Under the pieces are notes generated by a model. The model searched no databases. It saw only the letters and a program-made list of their open reading frames with translations, and was not told the origin of the DNA. A stretch of 64,000 nucleotides of DNA from Fictibacillus marinisediminis (lineage in GTDB: Bacteria; Bacillota; Bacilli; Bacillales; Fictibacillaceae), in NCBI RefSeq assembly GCF_023149135.1, contig NZ_JAIWJX010000002.1, forward strand, positions 868,001 through 932,000, read 5' to 3'. A program made the translations under genes and the position numbers. The stretch's first letter is position 1; the number at the start of each line of letters is the position of its first letter. Of the stretch, positions 16,433 through 25,344 are shown one piece after another.

Positions 16433-17430
16433 TCAAGAATGTGACACTGTTTTGGCGCGCCATTCGGATAGCAGTTCCTTCTCCCTATCCGGGGACATGC
16501 CGGCTTTATAGTCTTCTGGTTTCATATTTCTGGTCTTATCCCAGTTAAAGGTGTCCATAATGGTTTCTCGGATACTTCGGAAAGCAAGCCCGGAGGCGAT
16601 CGCTTTGTCATTGTTCATATGCTGTATTCCGATGGATTTCTTGGAGGAAATCCATAACGGAAGTTCCAACCATTCATCGACTTTTTTCTCATTTAAGAAG
16701 GATTCTTCTACCCAAATAAGCTCACCCTCGGATTTGGTGACAGAGAGACAGGCTTTCAGGACTTCAGCCATCCTATAATGATCTCCTCCTGCATTAAACA
16801 CTCCAGCTGCTTTTTTCTCCACCATTGAAACGATCCATTCAGACAAATCCCTGACATCAATGAATTGAACTTGTCTGTCTGGTTCTGCAGGTGCTAAAAT
16901 TCCCCGCCTTTCGCTGCTCTGGCAGGCCAATACGTAAATCTGTCTGAATAATCGTGGGGTCCGACAATTAAGCCGGGACGGATGATCAGACAGGACTCAC
17001 CGTAGGTCTGTTTGATTTTTTCCTCACAGGCGGCTTTTAATGGGCCATATGTCTCTCCGGTTATTTCCTCTGTGGCTGGATCCGCAAGGACACCAAGTTC
17101 ACTTTCTTCTGTCTGGTTTTTTTCCTCCATGCTTTTATAGGCGGATACAGAAGAAATATACGTGTAGTGAGGAACTGAATCCCTCAGAGTTTTCGCCATT
17201 TGTTCAGTCTGCCTCGGGAAATATCCGCACGTGTCGACAACAGCGTCCCACTTCTGTCCTTGTAATGGCTTTAAATCGCTGTCTCTGTCTCCGATCAGGG
17301 TTTGGCATTCAGGAAACAGTTCTTGGTTTGACCCCCGATTGAAAAGAGTAACCTGATGGCCTTTCTGTAAAAATGAAGCCGCAATATATCTTCCTACGAA
17401 TCGTGTACCGCCAATGATCAGTATTCTCAC
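16433..17430 (-). pseudogene. NAD-dependent epimerase/dehydratase, frameshifted
   Basis: Two frames together make one extended-SDR protein of about 330 residues. The N-terminal part (GTG 17430, RBS AGGAGG) has the Rossmann motif GGTRFVG and a YGPLKAA segment with catalytic Tyr and Lys; it stops at TAG 16894-16896. The rest continues in another frame (ILAPAEPDRQVQFIDVRDLSEW...) to 16433. One missing base at the GGGGAATTTT tract (about 16895-16905) explains the break. It is either a recent mutation or a sequencing error in a homopolymer. The reconstructed C-terminal half is otherwise intact, which favours a very recent event or an error. Confidence 0.85.
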
Positions 17431-17442
17431 GTTTATTCCTCC

Positions 17443-18690
17443 TCAGCTGGTTTTACGAAATACAGGCAATTTCCAAAGTACAATCAAGTTGACGAGCAGC
17501 AATGAACAGGAGCCGCCAAACATAATGGAAGTGATAGAGACGCCATTTGAAAGAAAGAAAGAGGTAACCGCATAGGAAACAGGGGTTAACCCCAAGGAAG
17601 CCATGGTTAATAATCCTGAAAGCCTTCCGAGCATCGACCTATCCACTAATTGCTGAAAAATAGAGAGGATAGGGATATTCGTTGCTGGAAATGTCATGCC
17701 GATTAGAAATAAGACGGCCATGCACCCGGCTTGAAAGTGAGTTTGGCTAAAAAGCATGAGAGCTGCCGCCATGGAAAACAGGGCGGCCGTCGCTAACATG
17801 CCGCGGTATCTTTTTACATTGAGGAAGCCGATGACCAGAGAACTGACGACCATTCCTGCAGCCATTGACCCGTCCATATAGCTGAAATCGAGAGCAGAAC
17901 CATGCAAGATGGTTTTTACAAAAATGGGTAATCCCATCATCAACGGCCCTACTACGCTTAAATTTATGAATATGGTACTGATGAAGAGGGCGATTAGGAA
18001 TGGCTGAGTCTTAACAAAGGAAAAGCCTTCTTTGATGGAGGCGAAAATACCTGGTGCGCCGCTGCTGTCAGTGGAGGCAGGCTTTAAGTTAATCAATCTG
18101 CTGAGGAAAGCCGAGCATAACAGCATGACTGCCGGTACAGAAAAGGAGAGCAGGTACCCTCCCCATGAGACAAGGAATCCTCCAATCATCGGCCCAATGA
18201 TCATAGAGGCTTGCTGAGTCGTCTGAATGATGGAGTTTGCTCTTGTCAGCTGAGAATCCTCAACAAGCATTGGAAGAAGCGCACTGTTTGCAGGCCAGAC
18301 GAAGGCATCGAGAATTCCAAAGACGAGTCCGAATACGGCAAATGAATAGACAGAAACCTCACCTGAGCCGAGCAAAATCAGAAGTCCGCCGAGCAGGATG
18401 GAGCGTGTAAGGTTAGAGACCGATAAGATTTTGGTCCGGCTTACACGGTCGGCGATGACCCCTCCGACAGCCATGAACAGGAGGCGGGGAATACTTGATG
18501 CGATCATTACCATTCCAAGAGAGGCTTCCATATTAAGTGTTTTTACAATGTACCAGGATTGAGAAAACAAAAAAATTGCAATACTGAAGGCTGAACAAAA
18601 AGTAACTCCCCACAAGAGCATAAACTTTTTCTGGCTGAAAAAAGAAACCGGAATTGCCGGCTGTTCTTCTTTGATTATAGCTTCTGCCAT
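17443..18690 (-). CDS. MFS transporter
   Basis: 415 residues with about twelve membrane segments and the MFS signature between helices 2 and 3 (GGVIADRVSRTKIL). The arrangement resembles the MdfA/tetracycline or enterobactin-exporter type of efflux proteins. It is the second gene of an operon after the ArsR-like regulator (13-bp gap) and before the epimerase, so it is probably induced when that regulator releases. Start 18690 has AGGAGAG upstream. Substrate unknown. Confidence 0.88.
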   Translation of the reverse strand: MAEAIIKEEQPAIPVSFFSQKKFMLLWGVTFCSAFSIAIFLFSQSWYIVKTLNMEASLGMVMIASSIPRLLFMAVGGVIADRVSRTKILSVSNLTRSILLGGLLILLGSGEVSVYSFAVFGLVFGILDAFVWPANSALLPMLVEDSQLTRANSIIQTTQQASMIIGPMIGGFLVSWGGYLLSFSVPAVMLLCSAFLSRLINLKPASTDSSGAPGIFASIKEGFSFVKTQPFLIALFISTIFINLSVVGPLMMGLPIFVKTILHGSALDFSYMDGSMAAGMVVSSLVIGFLNVKRYRGMLATAALFSMAAALMLFSQTHFQAGCMAVLFLIGMTFPATNIPILSIFQQLVDRSMLGRLSGLLTMASLGLTPVSYAVTSFFLSNGVSITSIMFGGSCSLLLVNLIVLWKLPVFRKTS

Positions 18691-18703
18691 GTCAAGCACT
18701 CTC

Positions 18704-19288
18704 CTATTCGTCAGGATATTCGGGTTCACGGAACGGAAATGCCAGCAGCAGCATGTGATAGAGCTCTCCGTCTTGCTGCCGGTTTATTTTAAAGGAGTTC
18801 ATTAACTCCTGCAGTTCTTTCGCTTTTTTCTCAAACTCCTGGATTTGAGCCTCATTTAAATACAATTGCTCATAGCCGAATTTAATCTGTTTCCACTCTT
18901 CGAACAAGCGGCTGTCTACCCTGCGCAAATAGCTTTTTGTTTTACCAAGGGAAATAAGAACGTTTTCCCTGAGCGTATCGGATAATTCATTTTTTACATG
19001 ATCCTTGTGTTGTTTAAGAATGTTTTCAACAGAAAAATTTCTGGCGATTGGACGATAAAATTTTTGGATGATGCCGTTTTTTTCCTCAGTTTTTTCTACT
19101 GTAATCAATCCTACACGGTCTAGTTCTTTTAAATGATAATGAATTTTAGGGGCGGGGGCTTCGAGAATATCTGCAATCATTTTTCCTGTTTTGGCTTCAT
19201 CAATAATTTCCCATAAGACTTTTAAGCGAAGGGGATCGCTAATGACTTTTAGCTGTTCGGCATCTTCCATATAATAAATTTCCTGCAT
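18704..19288 (-). CDS. ArsR-type winged-helix transcriptional regulator
   Basis: 194 residues. The N-terminal winged helix (about 8-85) contains ISDPLRLKVLWEI and the recognition region APAPKIHYHLKELDRVGLI. A longer helical C-terminal half (about 95-190) likely provides dimerisation or ligand binding; no metal-binding Cys cluster is visible, so this is not a metal sensor of the classical type. RBS AAGGAGGAG precedes ATG 19288. It heads the operon with the MFS transporter, and the palindromes in its promoter suggest autoregulation. Confidence 0.85.
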   Translation of the reverse strand: MQEIYYMEDAEQLKVISDPLRLKVLWEIIDEAKTGKMIADILEAPAPKIHYHLKELDRVGLITVEKTEEKNGIIQKFYRPIARNFSVENILKQHKDHVKNELSDTLRENVLISLGKTKSYLRRVDSRLFEEWKQIKFGYEQLYLNEAQIQEFEKKAKELQELMNSFKINRQQDGELYHMLLLAFPFREPEYPDE

Positions 19289-19300
19289 GTTCTCCTCCTT

Positions 19301-19331
19301 TTGAACGTTCAAATTATATTGAACGTTATAA
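19301..19331 (-). promoter_or_regulatory. Tandem TTGAACGTT operators of the ArsR-MFS operon
   Basis: A perfect 12-bp palindrome TTGAACGTTCAA at 19301-19312 and a second TTGAACGTT at 19319-19327, 18 bp apart. A minus-strand TATAAT (19318-19313) lies between them, so a bound repressor would block the promoter. Confidence 0.6.
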
Positions 19332-19481
19332 ATTTATATTACCTCATCCCGTAAATTGTGTCAATTTTATCCAAATGTGTCATTTGACCTAGAAATCCCA
19401 ATTTCCCAAAAAAATAAATTTCCAATGTTTAGATTTTTTAGTATAATGTTATTAGTTCATAAAGTTGGAGGATTCTATTAA

Positions 19482-19937
19482 ATGAAAATAGAAGGACTAA
19501 AGGCATATGTTGAAAAGCTGGAAGTGGCTCATTATATACTGTCTAAAAGTTTGCATCCGGAAACGACAGGTGAAGGAGATCTAACCAGAACCCAATACAT
19601 TTTAATGAGAATGCTATCTGTAAGAGACCGTTGGACAGTTACTGAATTGGCTGAAATGCTTGAAGTGAAGCCGAGTGCAGTAACCGTAGCGGTGGATCGT
19701 CTCTATAAAAAGAATTACGTGCAGCGTTACCGCAGTGAAGCTGACCGAAGAATTGTTTATTTGGAGCTTTCCGAAACAGGAATTGCAATCTTGCATGAAG
19801 CTGAAGAGAGACGTCTGGTAAGTATGGAAAATTTATTGAGCAAACTCTCTCAGGAAGAGCGTGAAATGCTGATTACGATTTACGGAAAATTTGGGAAGAG
19901 TACCGCAAAAAGCGAAGAGCTGACGTTCGCACCATAA
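19482..19937 (+). CDS. MarR-family transcriptional regulator
   Basis: 151 residues with the MarR winged helix: LSVRDRWTVTELAEMLEVKPSAVTVAVDRLYKKNYVQRYRSEADRRIVYLELSETG is visible in pieces, including the DRR wing. Members repress efflux, stress or catabolic genes and release on phenolic ligands or oxidation; the only Cys-free sequence here argues against a redox switch. It is monocistronic with its own terminator, so its targets are elsewhere or its own promoter. Confidence 0.88.
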   Translation: MKIEGLKAYVEKLEVAHYILSKSLHPETTGEGDLTRTQYILMRMLSVRDRWTVTELAEMLEVKPSAVTVAVDRLYKKNYVQRYRSEADRRIVYLELSETGIAILHEAEERRLVSMENLLSKLSQEEREMLITIYGKFGKSTAKSEELTFAP

Positions 19938-19970
19938 AAAAACAACGGATCTTTTTCCGTTGTTTTTTCT
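19936..19970 (+). terminator. Terminator of the MarR gene
   Basis: Stem ACAACGGA / TCCGTTGT extended by A-T pairs, followed by T residues. Confidence 0.85.
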
Positions 19971-20072
19971 TTTGCTCATTCTGATTTGCGTAAAGGGTTT
20001 GGAAATGAAATATTTCATACTCCGGCTGAAGTTGAAAATACTATAGATATTCAAGATGAAGGAGGGATCTTT

Positions 20073-20255
20073 ATGCTGAGAAAAGAAGGATTGATTCCCA
20101 CTATATTAGGAACCGTTGTGAGCTTGGCTTCTTTTTCTTTTAGAGGTAACACACGCAAGTATTCTTCACTTTCTAACATCCTGCTTGGGTTTGGACTTGC
20201 ACATATCGTACTTGGGGTCATCGATTTGTTTGAACATAATGAAGATGAATGGTAA
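20073..20255 (+). CDS. Small membrane protein, 60 aa
   Basis: Start 20073 follows a strong RBS (AAGGAGGG, about seven bases away); a longer frame from 19986 has none. The protein has two hydrophobic segments (about residues 8-20 and 35-50) separated by a basic loop (RGNTRKYSS) and ends acidic (EHNEDEW). I do not recognise it. It sits between the MarR gene and cardiolipin synthase without clear linkage. Confidence 0.6.
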   Translation: MLRKEGLIPTILGTVVSLASFSFRGNTRKYSSLSNILLGFGLAHIVLGVIDLFEHNEDEW

Positions 20256-20342
20256 GAGGGAGAAGCTTTCTCCTTCTTCTTGGTTTATTGGACTGATTTT
20301 ACGGGAATTTTAGTTGAAAACCAAGCAGTAGGAGAATGAACC

Positions 20343-21845
20343 ATGAAACGAATTCTTGAATTTCTATTTGTCCTTGCAATGATTGCAGCTTTGTACATCA
20401 TCATTTTTTCAAATATGGGATTGTATTGGAAGTGGGGGAGCGCCACTGCTTATTTTGCGATCCTTTTTATCACTATTTATTCTCTTCTGCTCGAAAACCG
20501 GACAGCACAGCATACGCTGGTCTGGATCTATGCTTTAGTGTTCTTTCCTCTTTTCGGTTATATTTTTTACCTGTATTCCGGACAGCTTTACTTAAAGGGC
20601 CACCTTTTCAAGAGCAAACGGAAGCATGACAGAGAAGAATTGCTGCTGCTTGCTAAAAGAGAACAGAAACCGGATTGGTCTTTATTTAATGAGCATCAAG
20701 CTTGTTTTTCAAGATTTGCGCACAACGTAACGATGACCTTTCAAAACAGTGCCACCCAGACAAAAATCCTTAAGAATGGGGAAGAAACATTTCCTGAAAT
20801 CAAACGCAGACTGCTGGAAGCCACAAGGTACATACATATTGAATATTACATTTTCAGATCGGACCGTCTTGGGAAAGAAATTATCGATATTTTAATTCGT
20901 AAATCCGAAGAAGGGGTTGAAGTTCGCTTCTTATATGATGCGGTTGGAAGCCTCACCCTCGCATCACATGAAGTCGACCGAATGAAAAAAGCTGGCATTA
21001 AGGTTTATTCGTTCCTGCCTATTAAATATGGATTCTTTAATCAAAAGTTTAATTTTAGAAATCACCGTAAGATTATCGTCATTGATGGAGCAGTAGGATT
21101 TGTCGGAGGCCTGAACGTAGGAATTGAATATTTGGGAGAGGACCAAAAATTCGGTTTTTGGCGTGATACCCATATGGTCATGGAGGGAGAAGCCGTTCAA
21201 ACGCTTCACGCTGTGTTCTTGCTGGACTGGGATTACGTCAGTGAAGAATACCTGCTTGAGAAGGAAGAGTATATCAAGCCTGTTCCTGTTGCAGGGGATG
21301 GGGTGGTTCAAGTGGTTCCGAGCGGACCGGATACGCAGGAAGGCATCATGAGTGATTTGTATTATTCCCTCATATCCTGTGCAACAAAATCCATCTGGAT
21401 TGCTACGCCTTATTTTGTTCCGAACGAAGCCATCAGAACTGCATTAAGAATTGCTTCAAGAAAAGGGGTTCAGGTAAGGCTGATGGTGCCGGAGATCAAC
21501 GATGGTTTTCTGACGCAGTATGCTACAAGGTCGTATTTTCCTGAATTGCTGCGCAGCGGAATTGAAATCTATTCTTATAAGAAGGGGTTTTTACACCAGA
21601 AAGTTATCATCGTAGATGGGGACATGGCATCCATCGGTACAGCGAACATGGACATGAGAAGTTTTCATCTGAATTTTGAAGTGAATGTATTTTTAACGGG
21701 GACTTCATCGATAAAAGACCTCGCGGAACATTATGAGGAAGATATAAAAGATAGTGAAAAGGTACGGCCTGTCGGTTTTTATAAAAGAGGATTATGGGAG
21801 CGGACGAAGGAATCGATTGCTCGGCTGTTTTCCGGTATTCTGTAG
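20343..21845 (+). CDS. cls: Cardiolipin synthase
   Basis: Condenses two phosphatidylglycerol molecules to cardiolipin and glycerol at the membrane. The 500-residue protein has two N-terminal membrane helices (within residues 1-65) and two phospholipase-D HKD motifs: HRKIIVID near residue 240 and HQKVIIVD near residue 418, each followed by the conserved glycine/asparagine segment (GGLN, GTANMD). This is the usual ClsA-type domain order and length. RBS AGGAGA precedes ATG. The UppP gene starts about 70 bp later on the same strand, another envelope lipid enzyme. Confidence 0.94.
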   Translation: MKRILEFLFVLAMIAALYIIIFSNMGLYWKWGSATAYFAILFITIYSLLLENRTAQHTLVWIYALVFFPLFGYIFYLYSGQLYLKGHLFKSKRKHDREELLLLAKREQKPDWSLFNEHQACFSRFAHNVTMTFQNSATQTKILKNGEETFPEIKRRLLEATRYIHIEYYIFRSDRLGKEIIDILIRKSEEGVEVRFLYDAVGSLTLASHEVDRMKKAGIKVYSFLPIKYGFFNQKFNFRNHRKIIVIDGAVGFVGGLNVGIEYLGEDQKFGFWRDTHMVMEGEAVQTLHAVFLLDWDYVSEEYLLEKEEYIKPVPVAGDGVVQVVPSGPDTQEGIMSDLYYSLISCATKSIWIATPYFVPNEAIRTALRIASRKGVQVRLMVPEINDGFLTQYATRSYFPELLRSGIEIYSYKKGFLHQKVIIVDGDMASIGTANMDMRSFHLNFEVNVFLTGTSSIKDLAEHYEEDIKDSEKVRPVGFYKRGLWERTKESIARLFSGIL

Positions 21846-21914
21846 TAAACCCTTGTACTAACTTTCCTTTCCGGTGAATACGTTTTATCATGATGAGTGA
21901 TAAGAGGTGAACAC

Positions 21915-22697
21915 ATGGATTGGCTTGAGGCGGTCATATTAGGGATTATTCAGGGGATGACTGAATTTCTGCCTGTAAGTTCCACAGGGCATCTTCTTTT
22001 AGGAAGGCATTTCTTTCGACTGGATGAAGCAGGGCTGTTCCTCGACAGTATGCTTCATATTGGCACACTGATTGCAGTGGTGACAATTTATTGGAATGAG
22101 ATCAAAGAACTGATTAAGAAACCCTTCAGCAGACTGTCCATGCTGCTTGTGGCAGGCACTATACCCACCGTTATTATAGGCGTGTCATTTAAGGACTATT
22201 TTGAGGAGATCTCGAAGACCGGTGTTACTGTAGGATGGGAGTTTCTTGCCACAGGGTGTGTGCTTTGGTTTGCGGATACCATGAAATCAAGAGGACATAA
22301 GCAGCTGGAAGACATTACGATTATGGATGCGGTTTTAATTGGAAGTTTTCAGGGAGCAGCAATCCTGCCTGCAGTATCCCGTTCAGGGTTAACGATTGCT
22401 GCAGCACTTTTCCGTAAGATTGACAGAGGAACAGCAGCTTACTTTTCCTTTTTGTTATCTATACCGGCTATCGCGGGAGGGTGTCTGTTTCAAGTGAAAG
22501 ATGTGCTGGGCGGCCAGGCGGAACAATTATCGTTCTTCTCCCTTTTCCTTGGGACAGCCATGTCAGCATTATTCGGCTACTTAGCGGTTAAATGGATGAT
22601 CTCTCTAGTGAAAAAAGGTTCTTTAAAGGGCTTTGCTATATATGTATGGCTCCTTGGCATTTCAATTATTGGAATGCAGGCAGCAGGCGTTTTTTAA
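21915..22697 (+). CDS. uppP: Undecaprenyl-diphosphatase (UppP/BacA), paralogue 1
   Basis: Integral membrane enzyme that recycles the lipid carrier of peptidoglycan synthesis by hydrolysing C55-PP to C55-P; it confers bacitracin tolerance. The N-terminal signature [14 protein letters not shown] contains catalytic Glu and Ser/His; the second conserved loop reads LPAVSRSG, so the usual Gly of PGxSRSG is Ala here. 260 residues, about eight hydrophobic segments. Start 21915 has AAGAGGTG upstream. A second paralogue lies at 58038-58841 with the canonical PGFSRSG. Confidence 0.92.
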   Translation: MDWLEAVILGIIQGMTEFLPVSSTGHLLLGRHFFRLDEAGLFLDSMLHIGTLIAVVTIYWNEIKELIKKPFSRLSMLLVAGTIPTVIIGVSFKDYFEEISKTGVTVGWEFLATGCVLWFADTMKSRGHKQLEDITIMDAVLIGSFQGAAILPAVSRSGLTIAAALFRKIDRGTAAYFSFLLSIPAIAGGCLFQVKDVLGGQAEQLSFFSLFLGTAMSALFGYLAVKWMISLVKKGSLKGFAIYVWLLGISIIGMQAAGVF

Positions 22698-22723
22698 CCT
22701 GAAATGAAGTCCTTAAGAAAGCA

Positions 22724-22752
22724 TTGACAATTAACATTTGCAGGATTACATT
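22724..22752 (+). promoter_or_regulatory. Promoter of the c-di-AMP riboswitch/ktrA unit
   Basis: TTGACA (22724-22729), 17 bases, TACATT (22747-22752), placed just before the riboswitch. Confidence 0.7.
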
Positions 22753-22779
22753 ATATTTATTCAAAATCGCATAGCCTTT

Positions 22780-22907
22780 AAATCGCTTAATTTTAAAGAG
22801 CTTTTTAAGAGCGGGGGAACCACTTTTTTGGGGTGAATCTTAGAAATAAGAAGGGATACTTCCAATTCTTAATCCGGCAGCTAACCTCGTAAGCGTTATA
22901 CAGGAAG
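22780..22907 (+). promoter_or_regulatory. c-di-AMP (ydaO/yuaA-type) riboswitch
   Basis: The leader contains the hallmark blocks of the ydaO class in order: TCGCTTAAT at the 5' side, AGAGCGGGGGAACCAC, GGGGTGAATC, and AATCCGGCAGCTAACCTCGTAAGCG at the 3' side (given here in parts: AATCCGGCAGCTAACC then TCGTAAGCG). A terminator follows, then ktrA. This class binds c-di-AMP and turns expression off; its association with ktrA potassium uptake genes is established in B. subtilis. Confidence 0.93.
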
Positions 22908-22931
22908 AAAGGGACAGTTTGGAAAGTAGCT

Positions 22932-22958
22932 GACCATTTTTATAATGGTCTTTTTTTA
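22932..22958 (+). terminator. Riboswitch-controlled terminator before ktrA
   Basis: Stem GACCATT / AATGGTC with a 5-base loop and eight T residues, between the aptamer and the ktrA RBS. It should form when c-di-AMP is bound. Confidence 0.85.
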
Positions 22959-22999
22959 TTTGTTCTTATCTAATATTTGTTTTCTAGGGAGAGAGAGGA

Positions 23000-23656
23000 A
23001 TGGACAAGCAGTTTGCCGTTATAGGGCTAGGCCGTTTCGGTGGAAGCATATGCAGAGAATTTGCAAAAATGGGATATGAAGTCATGGCTGTTGACCGGGA
23101 TATCGAGCGGGTAAATGAATACGCCAGTATTGCTACTCAGGCTGTACAGGCAAACTCTACAGACGAGAAAGCGTTAAGCGCCCTCGGTATTCGAAATTTC
23201 AATCATGTGATCGTATCGATTGGGGAAGATATCCAGTCCAGTATCTTAACTACGCTTCTTTTAAAAGAAGCAGGAGTGAACAAAGTCTGGGTTAAAGCTC
23301 AAAATGACTATCATCATAAAGTCCTTGAAAAAGTGGGTGCGGACCGAATCATACATCCTGAACGTGACATGGCCCTCAGGGTAGCCCAGCTTATTACGTC
23401 TGAGAAAATTATTGATTTTATTGAACTATCCAACGAACACAGCATCATTGAAGTAGGAGTCACTGACAAACTTGCAGGCAAAACCCTGACGGAACTTGAT
23501 GTCCGTGCCAAATACGGATGTAATATTGTCGCAATAAAAAAAGACAACGATATTCTTGTTTCTCCGATTGCCAATGTGGTATTGAGGCCAGGTGATGTTC
23601 TCGTAGTGATCGGACAAAATAAAGATTTAAACCGTTTCGAAAATGAAGGAGTGTAA
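23000..23656 (+). CDS. ktrA: KtrA, regulatory subunit of a potassium transporter
   Basis: Cytoplasmic RCK/TrkA protein of 218 residues: RCK-N Rossmann domain with GLGRFGG (residues 8-14) that binds ATP/ADP, and an RCK-C domain (about 140-218) known to bind c-di-AMP. The ending RFENEG and the WVKAQN segment are closer to KtrA than to KtrC. No ktrB channel gene follows, so its partner must be elsewhere. Control is twofold: a c-di-AMP riboswitch on the mRNA and probable c-di-AMP binding by the protein. RBS GAGAGAGAGG precedes ATG. Confidence 0.93.
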   Translation: MDKQFAVIGLGRFGGSICREFAKMGYEVMAVDRDIERVNEYASIATQAVQANSTDEKALSALGIRNFNHVIVSIGEDIQSSILTTLLLKEAGVNKVWVKAQNDYHHKVLEKVGADRIIHPERDMALRVAQLITSEKIIDFIELSNEHSIIEVGVTDKLAGKTLTELDVRAKYGCNIVAIKKDNDILVSPIANVVLRPGDVLVVIGQNKDLNRFENEGV

Positions 23657-23772
23657 ATCCTCTGAAGATTCATCTGCATCATGTTCTTGGGGAAAATCGG
23701 GCTGGGGCACTTCTCCCTCGAAACTGAATAAAGCAATCATTCACTATCCTGATGGCGATGTATATACAGGAT

Positions 23773-23812
23773 AAAAAGAGGCGCGGGAAATTCTCCGCAC
23801 CTCTTTTTTTTG
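23773..23812. terminator. Bidirectional terminator between ktrA and the APC permease
   Basis: Stem AAAAGAGGCGCGG / CCGCACCTCTTTT (one mismatch) with A-rich and T-rich flanks; serves the two converging genes. Confidence 0.85.
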
Positions 23813-23819
23813 GTTTTAT

Positions 23820-25199
23820 TTAATTAAGTTTGCTTCTCGTGCGGGCGTAGAAAAAATAAACGATTAGGCCGATAGCAATCCAGATGACAAAGGAAATCCA
23901 TGTGATCGAAGGAAGACTGATCATCAAGTAAAGACAGAATAAAACGGTTAAGATTGGCAATACAGGAACGAATGGAGCTTTGAATGCTCTTTCCAGGTTT
24001 GGATGTGTTTTCCTTAACACGATCACAGCTACAGCGATAAGAGCAAATGCTGACAATGTTCCCATGTTAACTAGGTGTGCAAGCGTTGTAAGATCGATAA
24101 AACCGGCAATTCCGGCTGCGATAAATCCCGTAAGCCAGGTATTTTTGAATGGCGTTTTAAATAACGGATGAACTTTAGAAAGTATCGGCGGCAGCAGGCC
24201 GTCGCGGCTCATCGCATAAGAAATTCGAACCTGTCCGAAAAGCATGACGAGCAGAACAGTGGTAATTCCCGTAATCGCACCGACTGATACAAGACCTGCA
24301 ATGGAATCCTGGCCTACGTAGTGCAGGGCGAAGGAAACTGGGTCTGCTACGTTCAATTTATTGTAGGGCACCATACCAGTTAAAATAAGGGATACCACAA
24401 TATACAATGCGGTACAGATGGTAAGCGACCAGATAATTCCGAGAGGCAGATCACGCTGCGGCCGTTTCACTTCTTCGGCTGCGGTTGCTACTGCGTCGAA
24501 TCCGATATAGGCAAAGAATACCGTTGCGGCACCAGCTACAATCCCTTCGAAACCAAACGGCATAAATGGTGTCCAGTTATCCGGTTTCACATAGCCGACA
24601 CCGGCAACAATAAACAGAATAATAACAGCAAGCTTTATGAATACCATAATATTGTTGACGCGGGCGCTCTCCCTGATTCCTCTGCTTAATAGCGTAGTAA
24701 TCAGCAAAATGATGATAACCGCCGGGAGGTTAATCCATCCCCCCTTGCCGGCTCCTGGAGCTGTTGCAAGCTCAACTGGAAGGTGAAGGCCGAATCCAGC
24801 GATCAATGACTGGAAATAAGCGGACCAGCCGGTTGCAACAGCAGATGTGGCGAGCAAGTACTCCAGCATCAGATCCCAGCCGATCAAAAAGGCAAAAACT
24901 TCACCTAACGTGGCATAAGTATAGGTATAAACACTGCCGGCGATAGGAACGGTTGATGCAAACTCGGCATAGCAGAAGGCGGCGAAAGCACAAGCAAGAC
25001 CAGATATGATAAAAGAAAGGATGAGAGCAGGACCAGCATGTTCAGCTGCTACAACCCCAGTCAAAACAAATATTCCGGTTCCTATAATAGCCCCGATGCC
25101 CAATAATGTTAAATCAAATGCTCCTAATGAGCGGTTCAATCCTTTATTGTTACTTTGAGCTAACATTTCTGAAATGGATTTTTTTCTGAAAATACTCAT
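23820..25199 (-). CDS. APC-superfamily amino acid permease (YfnA/BcaP-like)
   Basis: 459 residues with twelve membrane helices. The first helix has the unwound substrate motif GIGAIIGTGIFVLTG and the N-terminus LGAFDLTLLGIGA is typical of the cationic amino acid transporter subgroup that includes YfnA and branched-chain permease BcaP. Substrate not assignable. The gene is monocistronic, with a strong promoter 70 bp upstream and an AT-rich leader containing the palindrome TTGAAAAT...ATTTTCAA, a possible regulator site. Confidence 0.88.
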   Translation of the reverse strand: MSIFRKKSISEMLAQSNNKGLNRSLGAFDLTLLGIGAIIGTGIFVLTGVVAAEHAGPALILSFIISGLACAFAAFCYAEFASTVPIAGSVYTYTYATLGEVFAFLIGWDLMLEYLLATSAVATGWSAYFQSLIAGFGLHLPVELATAPGAGKGGWINLPAVIIILLITTLLSRGIRESARVNNIMVFIKLAVIILFIVAGVGYVKPDNWTPFMPFGFEGIVAGAATVFFAYIGFDAVATAAEEVKRPQRDLPLGIIWSLTICTALYIVVSLILTGMVPYNKLNVADPVSFALHYVGQDSIAGLVSVGAITGITTVLLVMLFGQVRISYAMSRDGLLPPILSKVHPLFKTPFKNTWLTGFIAAGIAGFIDLTTLAHLVNMGTLSAFALIAVAVIVLRKTHPNLERAFKAPFVPVLPILTVLFCLYLMISLPSITWISFVIWIAIGLIVYFFYARTRSKLN

Positions 25200-25271
25200 T
25201 GATGTCCCCCATTCATTGATTAATCTTTATAATTTGAATATATTGAAAATTTTTATTTTCAAACTATTTGT

Positions 25272-25300
25272 AGTATATTGTCGAATGATGGTCTTGTCAA
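25272..25300 (-). promoter_or_regulatory. Strong sigma-A promoter of the APC permease
   Basis: On the minus strand: TTGACA (25300-25295), 17 bases, TATACT (25277-25272). Confidence 0.8.
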
Positions 25301-25344
25301 TGGCTAACTAAGTAGATAACTTTTCCAGGATCAAGATTTTTAAG

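Noticed and set aside
25200..25344. T-box leader upstream of the APC permease
   Set aside because: Distance from promoter to start is only about 70 bases and no T-box sequence or specifier stem is seen.
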